Assembly (NCBI GenBank): GCA_032718565.1
Contig: JAVGVS010000007.1
Coordinates: 4,721,759-4,785,758 of the forward strand
Direction of reading: 5' to 3'
DNA from: Distichodus sexfasciatus
Lineage: Eukaryota > Chordata > Actinopteri > Characiformes > Distichodontidae
DNA: 64,000 nt
Under the pieces are notes generated by a model, which saw only the letters and a list, made by a program, of their open reading frames with translations, had not been told where the DNA came from and searched no databases. Positions 20,346 to 33,851 of this stretch are shown here, piece by piece; within the stretch, counting starts at the first letter, position 1; each line of letters begins with the position of its first letter. A program made the position numbers and the translations under genes.

Positions 20346-22689
20346 GGCTTTACTAACGTCTGAAAAATGTTTCTTTGCAGTCAGTGTATTTTGGATAGTC
20401 TCCTAGAAGTTTTATTTACATTTACATGAGTGTGTAGACACTGATTTAAACTTTTACAGAGTCTGGAAGAGCACATAATATGGATTAGTAGCTTAGTTAA
20501 GGAGCAGCTGTTGATTTAGGTCTTAGGGTATTATGGACAGATTCCCTTGTAATGTATTGCAATGCCATGAAGGCAAATGTAAATGCAGTGTTTCTTTTTT
20601 CCTGTTTTCTTAAAACTTTGAGCCAATTCTGATCTGAAACAACATTTCATTTCGCAAAACAACATATTTTATGTACACAAATTGAACTGGAACACCAGAC
20701 GCCTTTATGCAAGCCTCAGATAATGAAGCCAATATGATGCCGCTGTGGAAAATTGCACTGATGCCAGCTCGCTTTGCTATTGTGCAAAACAAAAGGCTTT
20801 TAAAAGGTTGGCTGTGAAAAACAAATGAATGTGTCCTAGATTACAGTAAGAAACAAGGTGTAGCATCTTTGCCAGATAAAAGCTGCACAAGGATGCTTGT
20901 GTCCAGGGAATTGACCCATGGGATGGAACCACTGTGATCACCTGGATGGTACTTCCACAGGAAATGTTGTTGAGTGTGTGAATGCTGGTATGTCGGTGTG
21001 GCCTTCTGTCCCATTCTCAACCTGTGGGATGCTCCGGATGGCAACATCACCACCTTCTGCATGCCAACATCTTCATTAAACACTTCTGTAGGGAAGAGAT
21101 ACCACCCCGTAACTGCCCATTCAGAGACTTGTATGCAGAAAAGCCTCAAAGGACTGGGCTCTTAATTTATTGTTGTCATTTATTCAGTTTTATAGAAATT
21201 TTAGTACAGCAAGGTTATGGGAAAAAAGATTCAAATGGAAATGGAAAGCATCTCAAGCATGTTTCTGTTCTGCCCTAAAGCAGTTCACTGGAAAATTCTC
21301 TTGAGTGCAAATATATGTAAATTGCAGATGATTGCACATAACAAATTTGCATATGTTGGGTTCTTTTGACAAATAGATCTGTTTGAAAGAATTCTAAATG
21401 CATGATTTGTAGAACATGGTAATGATAGGGTGTTTGGATGTGTGTTTAGAAAAAAAATATCACTTTGATCAAAAAATAAAAGAAAAGAAACAGTCAGTAA
21501 GTGAATGGACACCAGTTTCTATAATTGTTTTTTATGAGAAATGGCAAAATCATAGTGAGGTTAAATTGCAGAATCTAGGGACCAGTTAGGTTGGGGGAAC
21601 CATACAAAATTCTGTACTACTTTAGATTAATTGCTACACATTTTGTGTGTTCAGAAGTGTAATATAATAATGCAAAATGAAAAGTAGGCTTATTGATCAT
21701 TTGTTTTCAATATAGTTGCATTTCTCATTTCTGTCATCATTCCTGGTGCTCTGTTTTGATGACAAAAAATTGTGTCATTTAGCACTGTTTTGACATCTAA
21801 CCTATAATTGACTGTATGAGCAAAATATCATGTTATAACAAAAAAACACTGATATGGACAAATATGGTCTCAAACTAAAGCAGCATGTACATATTCAGTG
21901 CTACAGTGTCAAAAATCCAAATCATGTCAGTGATTTATGTCCCTCTTTGTGTTATAGGCTAATTAAAAAACAGTTTAAAGTTTAATAAGTAAATAATAAA
22001 TTCCACAGCTATAGTTCATTAAAAATAAAAGAGCCCATTTTTAAACAATGCTATAATCCACCAGTCAGCAGCTTCCAACTGACGCTGGTTTTTCAAAAGG
22101 GAATCACCAGAAACCATTTGCTAAATGGGTTTAACAACACTGTTACAGCAAGTCCCGAGCCTTTGTGTGTGGCTATGTTTCTTACTTTCACATGCTAATA
22201 ATGAACAGAAAGAGCACATTCTCCTAGGGAGTTTGTGCTAATATTCTGTGCTTGAGCAGACATTTAAAAGAATTTCACATGACATCGCCTGCCATTGGAG
22301 ATTAAAGTACGCTGCCTGAACAGGTGCTCAGTGGATCAGTGCAATGCTCTCTGCCACTACAGATACACATCCTGATTGAGCAAGACAGAGGATCTGCCAC
22401 TCAACTACTCACAGCCATGTGCTACTTAACACAGACCAAGAAAAAACAGAGACAGCCTGATAATGAACTGTTATGTTACCTTTAGGCTAAACCTTCCCCC
22501 CCTCGAGTATGTGTTTATCTGACTGTTTATATTTCCTTCTTTGTGCTCTAACTCCATTCTGTTTTTTAGTTTTTCACATAATTCCTCATAAATCCTCTCT
22601 CTCTCTGTTTTTCCTTCTGTTGTCAATATTACAACTTACTTGCTATTACCATTTTAAAGACTGCTCACTAGGTCTGGGAGTGTAACATA
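20346..22689. other. Intergenic, no gene recognised
   Basis: AT-rich. The segment 20880-21150 is more GC-rich and has overlapping open frames on both strands, but none is recognisable and there is no splice context. Confidence 0.4.
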
Positions 22690-23480
22690 TCTACCACTGA
22701 ACTCTTGTACATCAAAGGAAATTCTTCACCAAATCTTGAACTTGCCATTTCTTTTGATAACTCTGTTATCATCCCCTCGCAAGGCAAGAAATCTTGGTGT
22801 CACTCTGGATGACGAACTGTCATTCTCTTCACACATTAGCAACCTTTCCAGGTCCTGCAAGTATTCAAACCACCAATATTTCAGACAAAAGGAAGACATG
22901 CATCAAGACTCTTTGCAGTGTTGACTCCTGGAACAAACTTACTCTTGCCATAAGAACTGCTGAGTCCCTTACTGTCTTCAAATATTGTCTGAAGACACAC
23001 CTCTTCATGGAGTATCTAGGGCAGGGGTATTCAGTTCCAGTCCTGGAGGGCTGTTACCTGCAGATTTTCCATCCTACTGGATTTCAGAGCATTCACACCT
23101 GGGCTCGGGTAGTTAACCACTAGAAGAGACTGATCAGGTAGGATGGAAAACCTGCAGGACTCCCTCCAGGACTGGAAATAAATAACCATGATCTAGGGGA
23201 CTAACTACCCCTCATATTTATTATTTCTCCATTAAAAACAACAACAACAACAGCAACAACAACCCACAAACCTGTATATTTGTTGACTATGCACAAAATT
23301 CCCCTTTTCTCTAACATGGTTTTATGATTAAAGTATATACTTTAGTATGTGGTAACTTGGTTTCCATGACAGTTGTTGATTTTGAGTCTAGCTTTACAGA
23401 TTGAAGAACAATCGTGGACTACAAAGCACTGTTGTAAGTTGCTCTGGATAAGAGCATCTGCTAAATGCTGTAAATAATAA
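22690..23480 (+). pseudogene. LINE reverse-transcriptase C-terminal remnant (fish L2/CR1/Rex-like)
   Basis: Frames encode TELLYIKGNSSPNLELAISF, then after a frameshift ARNLGVTLDDELSFSSHISN LSRSC, and after a large internal deletion SWNKLTLAIRTAESLTVF and KTHLFMEYL. These are the end of a non-LTR retrotransposon polyprotein common in teleosts. The 3' end carries GCTCTGGATAAGAGCATCTG followed by CTAAATGC and a short AATA-type tail near 23480. A hAT-like MITE interrupts it. The exact clade is not certain. Confidence 0.75.
23022..23190. mobile_element. hAT-like MITE nested in LINE (169 bp)
   Basis: Flanked by identical 8-bp target duplications ATCTAGGG (23014-23021 and 23191-23198), as expected for hAT superfamily insertion. 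Ends CAGGGGTATTCAGTTCC and the imperfect complement of CATGGTTATTTATTTCC. The interior is palindromic (CAGTCCTGGAGGG...CCCTCCAGGACTGG). The uninterrupted LINE sequence at 20311 (CTAGGGGACTAACTAC) confirms the pre-insertion site. Confidence 0.88.
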
Positions 23481-26160
23481 TATAAATCTACCAAGATACA
23501 AAACAAGCACAAATCTCAGATTGTATGTCACTAACTTTAATTTTCCATGCTAATGCTTTTAATTGCACATGACGCTAACATGACGCATTGCAACTTCCAT
23601 AGGTGCACAAGTGGGAAATTAGCATTAGTTAGTGGCTTTGTGCCTGAGGTTTGCATTTGGTCTAGATTTCTTACAAACATACATGTGACGTTGTACTTCA
23701 GCAGATGATGTTCTACCACCCAGCTATTACGTGAGGATATGATAATTAACTTTACATCATCTAGTATTTTGTCCTGTGCTGTGAACATATTTTTAGCAAA
23801 TGAACTCCACAGCGAATGTTTTTCACATGTATTTGACCGGTCGCCTGCTTTCTTGGTCTATCACAGTGAAGTATAACAAACTATGTCGCCAACAGAGTAT
23901 CCTCCAATATTTCACAACTCACAGTGAAGATTAATTTGTATCCTGCTTGGGTTTTCCTCTGAGCCTTGCTAATTAGAACGGAAGTGGTGGCTGCACTCTG
24001 GAAAGTGGAATTAAAGTTCGGGGACTGTGGAGCTGTCAAAACACATAATTCATCATTTTCACTCCCATCTTCAAGACCTTTAGGTTAAGAAAGCCCTAGG
24101 GGGACCACTGATTTGTCCAGCATAAATGCTTGTAAGAAAGTCCTACAGAATTCTGTAAGAGAATTCACATATTTTATATATATACGTATTTAATCACTTA
24201 ACATTAGTGAGAGCTGTATTCAAAATATTATTCAATAAAAGAACCAACACTGTAGTTTTTCCAGATTAATCTAAGAGGTTGTTTTAATGTTCCCCTTTTC
24301 TCCTTGACTCATATGAGGCAACAAAGCACTATGGTTATTTAACTAAGCATGATCCTATTACACCTCAACATCCAGACCAACAGGGGTCCATTTATACTCT
24401 ATTAAAAGAAAAAGAGCTGTGGGAAATCCAACTGTACATAATGCCAATGTCAATGACAGGTTAGCAGAGGTTCTTAACAATGGGACCTGAATGAGGCTCA
24501 GTGAAATAACAATTATGAACAGAACTATAAGATTGTTTGGGATCAGTGTTTACCTGAAAGGTTTCAAAGTTGGTCATACAGTTACTTTGATCCATATTGA
24601 CAACAGCAGTATGGAATTATTAATGATCTGTCGACTATAGGTATAGCTAATGGAGTTGCATGTGAGTGAATATAGAGAGAAATATGCACAGGAATCCACT
24701 TTGAAGCAGTATGGATTTATGGGAATGCTGAATACAACAAAGCTAGCATAAACAGAATGTGCACAATGTAATATATGGTAATACAAGAACCTAAGTACCA
24801 AAGCTTTAAAAAACATGGTCTGGATTGCTAATTGACTGTTTTTCAAGATCTTTTAATCAAGGTTGCTCCTAATTCACTTGCCATGATAGCATTTGAAATA
24901 GTTTCACTCTCTGAGCACTTTGTATATAAGGGTACAGACATATTCTCTTGAAACACTGAAAGAGCATTTTACCTGAAATGCGCATGAATCAAATTTGGAT
25001 AAAATTATAATAATGTATTATAATCACATTTGGATGTTGCCTTCTTATAGTTGGGGCTCTGCAACACTAATAGATTGTTAGCCAGAATTTCTTAAGTCTT
25101 TAGGATATTGGAATTATTATGACAGGTTTTATCAGACAAACTACAATTGCTTAATGAAAGAGCAATTGAACATTTTACCTCTTGTTTTCCGATACCTTTG
25201 TATTAGGCTGAAGCTACCCATCATGATGCATTCATCTTTATGTTGATTCTCTAAACATTAGACAATTTAATGAAAATGAAATTCAGCATTAATCACAATA
25301 TAATACATGTGATGTGTGACATTTTTCAAATTTTATCATGAAACTAATAAATAATAGTATGAATTCATGAAATGCTAGGTGAGGTTCTTTAAAAATAATT
25401 TTTTTCATGTATAACTTAAATGTATAATTTATTGTGAATATTTCAACATTATAACATTATCCACATTTTCATCAAGTTCCATGAATATTCATACTCATCA
25501 TCATTGATTGAGGCATAAATGGTAGCAATACAGAAACATAGTGACAATGCAAAAAGTAGTGCAAAAAATGTACTACCCTTAACACCATCCCACCACACAC
25601 ACACGCGCACACACAAACACTCACACACACACACACACACACACAGACACACACACACACACACACACATACACACACACACACACACCAAAAACCCTGT
25701 AGGCTTAATGAGCTCAGTGATCCCCTTGTGTTTTTTCAACAGGAAAGTTCCTCTTATACCCCCACTTTTTGTGAGTTCTAGTGCTTTTGCCTGCAATTTT
25801 AAAAAGATATTTACTCATTGTTCATAAATGAGGAGTTGTGTTAATTATTCAGGCCTTATACAGATAATTGTGCTGCAGTATGGCTTGCAGGTCTTATAAA
25901 AGTCATGTGTGTCTTTCCATCTTGACTTCTGACTTCAGAATTGAAGTAAAATCAACTTGTCTGCTTTCCTAATCCCCTGGTGATTCACCGATCTCCTTGC
26001 TTCCATCTTACAGCTTTGGACTTATAGACTAAAGACTGAATAGCAACCATTTTACTTACATCCAAAAACTAAATATAACATAGAAGTTGAAAAATAATTT
26101 CATTTTTTATGAGGCCAAAATATTACAAATTTGTCATGTTTAAAGAGTTTAATAAAACTT
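23481..26160. other. Intergenic, no gene recognised
   Basis: AT-rich sequence with no open frame of note. It includes the CA microsatellite at 25593-25688. No other repeat was recognised. Confidence 0.45.
25593..25688 (+). repeat. CA microsatellite
   Basis: About 96 bp of CA repeats with a few interruptions (CG, AA, CT, AG, AT). The overlapping Cys/Val or His/Thr frames are artefacts. Confidence 0.95.
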
Positions 26161-26164
26161 GCTC

Positions 26165-26450
26165 TATATTAAAAGCACTTAGGAGCAGTAACGGTTAGGA
26201 CAGTTAGGTTGTTCGCCCCATGATCGCAATTTCACCAGTTCGAATTCCGGACTCGTAAAGGTATTACTGAGGTACTCATGAGTGAGGCACCATCCCCAAG
26301 TCCTGCTCCCCAGGCATCCCCCATGTCAGCTGCCCACTGCTCCTTCACAGATGGGTCAAATGCAGAGATCACATTTCGTAGTGATGCACTGTGCTGTGGT
26401 GTGGTGTGTTCACAATGACAAATAAACACTCACTTTCACTGTTCACTTTC
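26165..26450 (+). repeat. tRNA-derived SINE, family 2
   Basis: It has a B-box-like AGTTCGAATTCC near 26238, then GGTATTACTGAGGTACTCAT, ATGTCAGCTGCCCACTGCTC, ATGGGTCAAATGCAGAG and TTCACAATGACAAATAAACA. A second copy is at 29930-30140. Confidence 0.7.
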
Positions 26451-29400
26451 ACTAAAAGTTCTGTTAGAAAATGTAAACACTGCTACACATCTTATAAAAC
26501 AGCACTCAGAGAAATACAATCATCAGTGACTCCTAAAAACACAAGAAGAATACAGACCAATAGTGATCCTAGTTCTCTGTGATTTTTCATCTTATGTTTC
26601 ATATTATTCTTTCATCTTTCACCACTATATTATTGCACTTTTACTACATTTACTTAAGGGACACTTGTTTCTCAAAGAGCATGATTGCTTTTAGAACCAG
26701 TAAATCAGAATTGTTCTAAAATGGTGAGAAGGGCCTTGTGTATGAATCAGGTCTTGATGTGCTGTTGCTATGAAAAATGGTGTCATCTGTAATGTGTATC
26801 ACACATTGTGACAGATTGTGAATGTTTCCCTTAAAGGGCAAGCATTGATGTTAGCAAGAGTAGTTACCTACGTCTCTCTAGAGGCAACACCCCACTGGCT
26901 GGACTAACAGCCTCATTCCATCAGATCTCTGGGAAAAAAAACCCTGAGGGTGCTGGGATATGACAGGAAAGAAAGGTGTTTCAAACCCAACATTTGATCA
27001 ATGAAAATCAGATCAAATGTTTGAAGGGCACATTGATTTACAGACTGTCATTAAAACATTTTTGTAAAGGTGCATTGAAAGAAGCACAATTATTCTTTTT
27101 CATGGTACCTTGAAATCATATAAAACAAAGACTATTAATTATGTTAACAAAGATATTGCTTATGATTTCTAAAAACTAATTTCTGTGTTGTATTTCAGAT
27201 GAATACTGACACTTCTGACAGACTGTACTTCAAGCATATACAAAAACAATGAATAATCAACATGGATCCAGCCAGGCCTTGTGAATTTAATTTGTGAGGC
27301 GAAGAAGCAGGCACAGAGCACAGAACACAAGGCAGAGAGCACAGAGCACTTTCGTGGAAATCTCCCAGCCCAATTCCATGCTATCAGAAAGTTAGTAGGA
27401 CTTTGAAATTGGAAAGAGATTATATCATTACACTAATTAACTTGGATGGAATGAAACATTTCATATATTCATAGATAGTTGAATGGCCTTGAATGTACTT
27501 AGTGGTTAAATTACATTTGTATTTAATGTTGTGTAAAGGTAGCAATGGATTGCAACATAGTGGGAAAGTGAGAGAAACATTATCTTGTGGAGGCCAAGAT
27601 GTGTGGCATAAAATTGGATGTCGTCATTGATGGGATGTCTTGGGAAGAAGTTTTGTAGCTTGGGGAATCCTATGTGTAATGGAGGCAGTTATATTTAATT
27701 ATGAGGATCAGTGTCTAAACCTCCTGGGTGTCATGGTTCCTCATCCTCAAAGCAATCAGATCAAATAGGATTTTTGGGGGGTGTTTAGAATGTCCTACTT
27801 TTGTGTATAAGGTTTTAGCAAAACTAAAAATCATTAACATATTGCTATAAAGAGGTCAGAGATAAGATGAACATTCAAACAAACCTAAATATACATTTTT
27901 AAGTAAAATATTCATTCAATATAATCATATAATTATATAAACATCTCAAACAAAAAAAATCAAAAGCTAAAGGTTGTTTATTCAAGACATAACCTACAAG
28001 ACTGGGTTCAATAACCAGACTGATTTAAAATAATTCAGTTGACCTTACAAGCATGTGAACATTTTGGTCAAATCACAACATGAAAAGGAGCCCCAGTTGG
28101 TTTCCACTTTAGTATTGATTAACCTAGAAGTAGTTCTTTAAAACTGAGGACTGATGGCATTTGTGGAATAATACGATTTCGACCAAAGAGACGAGAAACT
28201 CCTGCTGTGCTCTCCACAGGAAGTGTTACTGAAGTGCTCTGTGCCGCCTGTGCTGCTCCTTTTGGAAGAAGATTGCAAAGAATATAGATGTTTATTGGGA
28301 CATTCGACATTGGCTGACTTCCTCCAGGGCTAAATGACCTGCTCTTTTTCAGTGAGATATTAATAACTTTAGAGCCTACAGTCTCAGGAGGTATGGACAG
28401 GATGAACAAGCAGAACTTGTAATTCTGAAACTTACATTTTGACATATTGTTCCCTTTACACTGTGAGGGAAATTTCTACATTCACAGTTTGGAAAAAAAA
28501 ATCAACAATGTCAAGGTGTAAGGACAAGGAGCTGCATCATGCCAGTTTCAATTGTTGGAACAATTTTCTCACCAGATCCCTTTTAGCACAATCCAGCAAA
28601 ACCACATATGAATGTGAGCTTCCTGCCGGAGGCTGATCTTTAGAAAGAACCCATAACCAGAGACGTAGGTAAGAATATGATTGTGAACAATAAGCACCAC
28701 ATATTAACAGCATAATAAAGAGGTGGCTCCACAATTTCACATAATAACATGTAATGGTGATCCCTTCTCATAGTTATTCTTTTTTCTGGGTTGTGGCAGT
28801 TATATCTTTCATCCATATAACCAGTATATAAAGGCTGTTGAACAGCAAAATGTGAATGTTTTGAAGGTCTGATTCTTTTCTAAACACCTGCAATGCAATT
28901 CTAAAACACATTACAATATACTTTTTTAAAAAGATCACATTTTGCTTTGTGAACTGTGAATACTAGTTGCATGAAGATCTATAAACTGAGCATACATCAA
29001 GAGATTTTGAATGTACTCATAATGAATAGCACGTTATAGCACATAAATATCTTCTTATTTGTGTTCCATTTGCATGCCCAAATTACTGCAGTTCACTGAA
29101 TTATGGCATATATTTGTATCAGGTTCTTATGTAGACACTGTCAGATGAATACTTTATTGATAATATTTATTGATGAATCTTTTATTACATTATGCATTTA
29201 TAAGTGTATTTTTGAGGTCGCTGGTAATAATTATCCTGCCTTCTTTCTGAGCCCTGATTTAAAGTAGACTTCAAGTCAAGTATGCTTCTATAAGTAATAT
29301 AAGTATTGTAAGGTTATTACTGTTTAAAAAAATTACTGCTGACCAGTGGGAGTTGAAACAGATTCATCAAATATTTGTTGATGCGAACAGATCTTTAAGT

Positions 29401-29929
29401 TTTGACTTTGGTCCTCATTGCGTGGCTTCTTTGGTATTGCTTGTGAGTGTGAGCACCGTTCTGACTCTCACTCTTCCCACTCCATCATCCTATGTCACTG
29501 TTATATAGAGCGGTGGCAGAGGTGACATGTTGACATTGCCGTGGGCTTTTTGGTCCGTCACTCAGAGCCGTCTATGCTGAGAATCACTGTCTTATATCAC
29601 TTTTGCTTGTGTACATGGCCCCTTCTAGCTAACACGGCCCACACATCCAAAACATTGTGTGTGTGTGTGTTGGTGTGTGTGTTTGTGTGAAATAGGAGAC
29701 TGTTTGTCTGTGTATTTCTATAAACTATATTTACAACTTCTGAGGTGACCACATGCCACCACAACAAACAAACACACACAAACATAAAGTATACTTTAAA
29801 ACTGTGAAGAGTAAAAGTATTTTTGTTAAAGTGTTCTTGTAACATAAAGACAGTTAGTATGTATTGTATTTTGCATATGTGGTGCATTAGCCCATTAAGT
29901 TAGAAAAATGGGTGTTTACTGCCATTTAG
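26451..29929. other. Intergenic, no gene recognised
   Basis: AT-rich. A minus-strand open frame at 28119-28445 (108 codons) is not recognisable. A TG microsatellite lies at about 29655-29690. Confidence 0.4.
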
Positions 29930-30140
29930 AGTGTGTGTTTGTGATGACTCACGGACCAGTAAAGGTACCACTGAGGTACTTTTGAGCAAGGTACCATCCC
30001 CAAGCACTACTCCCTGGTTGCTGCCAATGTCAGCTGCCCACTGGTCCTTCACAGATGGATCAAACGCAGAGGTCACCTTTCGTTGTGGTGCTTTGTGTGC
30101 TGTGCTGTGTTCACAATGACAAATAATTACTCACTTTTAT
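29930..30140 (+). repeat. tRNA-derived SINE, family 2 (5' truncated)
   Basis: It shares GGTACCACTGAGGTAC, ACCATCCCCAAG, AATGTCAGCTGCCCACTGGT and TTCACAATGACAAATAATTA with the copy at 26165. The tRNA-like head is lost. Confidence 0.7.
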
Positions 30141-33100
30141 ATACTACACAGTTCTTCCTGTTAGGGTTTTGACCAACTATAACTGAAGCTGGTGTTGATA
30201 ATTATGCAATTTAGTACAATCTTACAAAAATAAATTGTAACTGAATAGAAATGGTATCATCTTCTCACTCGAGTGGTAGACTCAAAGATAACTTTTTGTA
30301 CCTCAGGTCATGGGAACAAAGCTAAACCTCATTCTTAGTTCATCAAGTTTAATTTTATCCTTAAAGTTGCAAATTTTTGCTTTCATGATTTTATGATTTT
30401 TGTCATTTTAAAGAAACAATTGCAAGATTTGTACAAATTGTTTCCTTAAAATAACAAAAAACAAAATTATAAAAGTAAAATATTTCACCTTTAAGTAAAT
30501 ATTTGCAAGATTTGTATTATAGAGAACAAGAAGCTTTTTATACTTCTCATTGTGTTAGAAGATATTAAATAAGCTAAAGGAAGGCTCTACCTGCTTCTTG
30601 AGGCAGGCATATCAGAATGGATGGCCTCACCCACAAGTCTGCTGTATTAAGCATCACCTTCACTCCCCCTCTCCCCATTACTGTGCCTATGGAAGACACC
30701 GTATGTGTTTATGTAATGGTATGTGAGAAAGAGGCTTGCAGCCAGAGGCATCTCTGCCTGTCAGTTGCCATGGACACCAAGTAAGATGGCTGGAGGCTAC
30801 TGCGGGAGACTTGTGAGCTTGTGTCTCATTTCTCCTTTATTTTCTCAAACAGTACAGGGAGGGGTTGGCAAGTTGGCACATCACAGATGAATGCTAAGAG
30901 TACTTAAGATTGAGTGACAATGAGTAATAAGTGAGAGAGAAAGCAGTTCAAGTGTGCAGGAATGAGATCCAGGTGCTTAATAGGTTGGTGATACTGAGTA
31001 CTGGGGTGGGCCTGACAAGTGTCATACATTTGTAAACTATTTTAATATCTTTCATGGAAAATTCTTCAATCACCATTACAGTCCCCATTAAGTCACTAGT
31101 TACCATTAGAACTAAGTATGAGGTTACTGGCCATATAATTCATTTCCATGTCCAGCATTTAGCATATGCTTAAATTTCCCTAATTTTAGGGACAGGATGC
31201 ATAGAGCAACTTGGGGTTAATACTCTTGCTTAGGTGACCCAAATTAATTTTTAGCTCATTCCAGAGTGAAACCCCAATCTCACAGTAGCCATAATGGGTC
31301 TGCATCACCTCTGCATGACCACCCAAAATGCAAACATACTACTCACGTATATTGTCTTTGATGTTTATATTTCATTGTGTTGTAAGACTACATGGTGGTT
31401 AAATTGAGCACCAATAAGAGTGCCAGTAAGAGTTCTTACTCACAGTGTTCCCAATCCTATCAATTAAAAAAAAGAAATTCATTTTTCTGAAGGAAGAACA
31501 GTAAGTCATTCGGTTATTAGCACTTAGCCAAGCTATTATCAATTTGAACTATGTCATAAAGTGTGGTAAATATCATTCTAGAAACTGTCCATTAAAAAGA
31601 AGACAACACACAAAAAGGAACACTTTTTGAAGGTGTGATTCACTGAGGACCTACAGCATAGAAATTGCATGCATTATTCAGTTGACTGCAGGCTCACCCT
31701 TCTGTAATTGGGGACTATGCAGTTTAAAGTGCTTTTGCTTCTGTTCTGTTTGGCAAATAGCTTTTGCACTCAAAGGTGCTTTATATACACCTTTGCTAAA
31801 CAGGAGGTCAAAGGTTAGCTGATGATTTATGAGGCAGGTTCCCAGTAACACAAGCGCAGCAGTGAGAAAGTGCGCAAATGAGTCACGCGCATGCCACCAC
31901 CAAACTCTGCCGGTCACTCATGATGGAGTCAACAATCTAAACTTTCTGCTTATTTTACTTTCCAATTTTTATTGGTGTGCACACAGTACTTTACTGGGTA
32001 GGGTGGCCTCTCTTTTGGAGGTCACGCAGTCTCCACCACACAAGAAACAGGTATTAGACACTGGTGGGGTTGCTGGTAAAAGTACATGCATCTTCATTAC
32101 TGCCAGTGTTCAAGGTCTGTCCACTCCTATTGCAGCCAAGTACCATCTTCAGCGTCCTGACGGCACCATCTCTGCGCTAACGGGAGGGAGAGAAAGCAGG
32201 GAAAGACCTTTCACTTTCACAGTGTGATGACTTGTCAAATGCAGTAGGCTTGATCTTTGAAGTGGTGCGTTTTTCTGTGATGCACACGTCACAAAGTGTA
32301 AAACCAAAACTAGAGTTTGAATGTGTATAAAATGTATTAGACAGACATTTCAGTTATGTAACTCTGTGTGGATGTGGGCATGTGTGTATAGGTTTTATTT
32401 TTACTCTGCATGTGGGAACTTGGTGGGAAAGAGAACGGAACTATAGAGTGACAAAAACAAAACACCAAAACAACTAAATAACAGCTAATGTAAAGTATTT
32501 GTTACAATCATGTTACAAGGTACAGTTGTGTATTTCCTATTGTTCTGAAGGAAGATTAATCGGTCATGTGTTTTACAGGAATACCTGGGCAAAGGCATGT
32601 CTTTCCTCAATCCTCTGTTGGCAAAAGCATTGCATCTAACGAGGCTCAGAGCTTTATGGGGAAGATATCCATCAGATAATTGGCAGCAGCTGCCTTACAT
32701 CAGATATTTCGTCAGTTCATGCAAAATTTATTACAGTCCTTGTAGGAGGAAAGCTCCACCATGACAGAACACGTGATGAGTTCTTATTCAGCCAGTTTAC
32801 TGCATGTGAACACACTGTTAAGTGCTTTTGAAAAAAAAAAATTTAAGAATTGGTGATTGTTAGTAATGTATCTGTTTAAACTAGTAACAGTTTGCTAAAC
32901 GTGAACATAATGTTTACTTCTTTTTGAGGACAAATTCACTGGTGATTAATATTAATTTATGGACATTTATGTTATCCATTGCTTGTGTAGTAAGCTGACA
33001 AGACCCTTGCAAACCCAATTCAGGCAAAATCAAGCCCCTTAATTTTAAATGGGGATGACGGCGTTGTAAAAAAAAAACCCAAAAAAAAAACAACAACCAC

Positions 33101-33240
33101 AAAACCAAAACTGGCAAACGCCCCAAAATCCCCAGCACCCCTCCAGATATGGGTGAAACCCTCAACCTATCAACGCCCAACCCAAAGTTACGCCCTTCAA
33201 CCTCCAGGATCAACCAAATCTCATTCTACAATTTCTAAAT
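30141..33240. other. Intergenic upstream of syt9
   Basis: No gene recognised. About 31150-31300 is a heavily degraded minus-orientation SINE. 33067-33110 is an A/C-rich low-complexity run. Blocks at 30555-30830 and 32575-32790 look less AT-rich and could be conserved non-coding DNA, but this is not testable here. Confidence 0.4.
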
Positions 33241-33851
33241 ATTGAACATACGAGTACTTTCGTTCGAATCCGACAGCAGAAACCCCCAGCATTCGCCGTT
33301 CACAACTTTTTGGCACGGTTTTATCTCCCGCAAAATTTGCAACCGCTGTGAGACCCCGTTGGTCAGGACACGTCAGGGTGGGTCGTACCGATTTCGGATG
33401 TGGCAACTAGAGGAAGAAGAGAGGAAAAAGCCCGTTTTTGCTTTCACGCAGACAGACACACGCAGAGAGAGAGAAAGAGACCAGGACGCACCAACACCGG
33501 AGGAGTCCGAGTCCATGCATTTTTCAGGCGAGCATCGGCTTCATTTCAGCACCGCTGCGGACAGCGCCCGAGGATTCAACCGGTGTCACCTGCAAAACTC
33601 GCCGCGCCTTTTTTGACTTCACCGACAAAGCGACTGGAGATGTGCTAAAATTAAACTACAGATCAAAAAAAGGAAACGCATCGTCAGATCCGGTGATGAA
33701 GCATCCCGCGATGCGCTTTAATGAACTGAGGTTGTGCTGACCCGAGCCGGCGTGCGGGCGAACGAACGGTGCGAGGCGCGAACTGCGGCGCGGAGACGAG
33801 CGGCGCGGTGCTGCCGAGGAGCGCCTCTCTTCACAAGGATGCTGGTGGGAA
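33241..33851 (+). promoter_or_regulatory. syt9: syt9 promoter / 5' UTR, CpG-rich
   Basis: GC and CpG content rise sharply towards the start codon (33680-33830 is dense in CG). No TATA box is evident, as usual for CpG promoters. Two upstream ATG frames exist: 33696-33740 (14 codons, closed before the main start) and one beginning at 33839 that overlaps the main start out of frame. The transcription start is not determinable. Confidence 0.55.

Noticed and set aside
20841..21278. Overlapping open frames on both strands (98-102 codons)
   Set aside because: Looks protein-like in composition but no family is recognised and the frames have no exon signals; may be an old repeat.
25449..25827. Open frames of about 70-115 codons rich in Val/Cys or His/Thr
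   Set aside because: They are translations of the CA/GT microsatellite, not genes.
28119..28445. Minus-strand open frame of 108 codons, locally GC-richer
   Set aside because: No recognisable domain, no splice context or homologue known to me; probably chance.
30768..30781. X-box-like GTTGCCATGGACAC
   Set aside because: The second half-site breaks the RRNRAC rule, so it was not counted with the four good X-boxes.
33242..33616. 124-codon plus-strand frame upstream of syt9
   Set aside because: Lies in the promoter/5' UTR, shows no recognised domain and ends before the start codon; a chance frame in GC-rich sequence.
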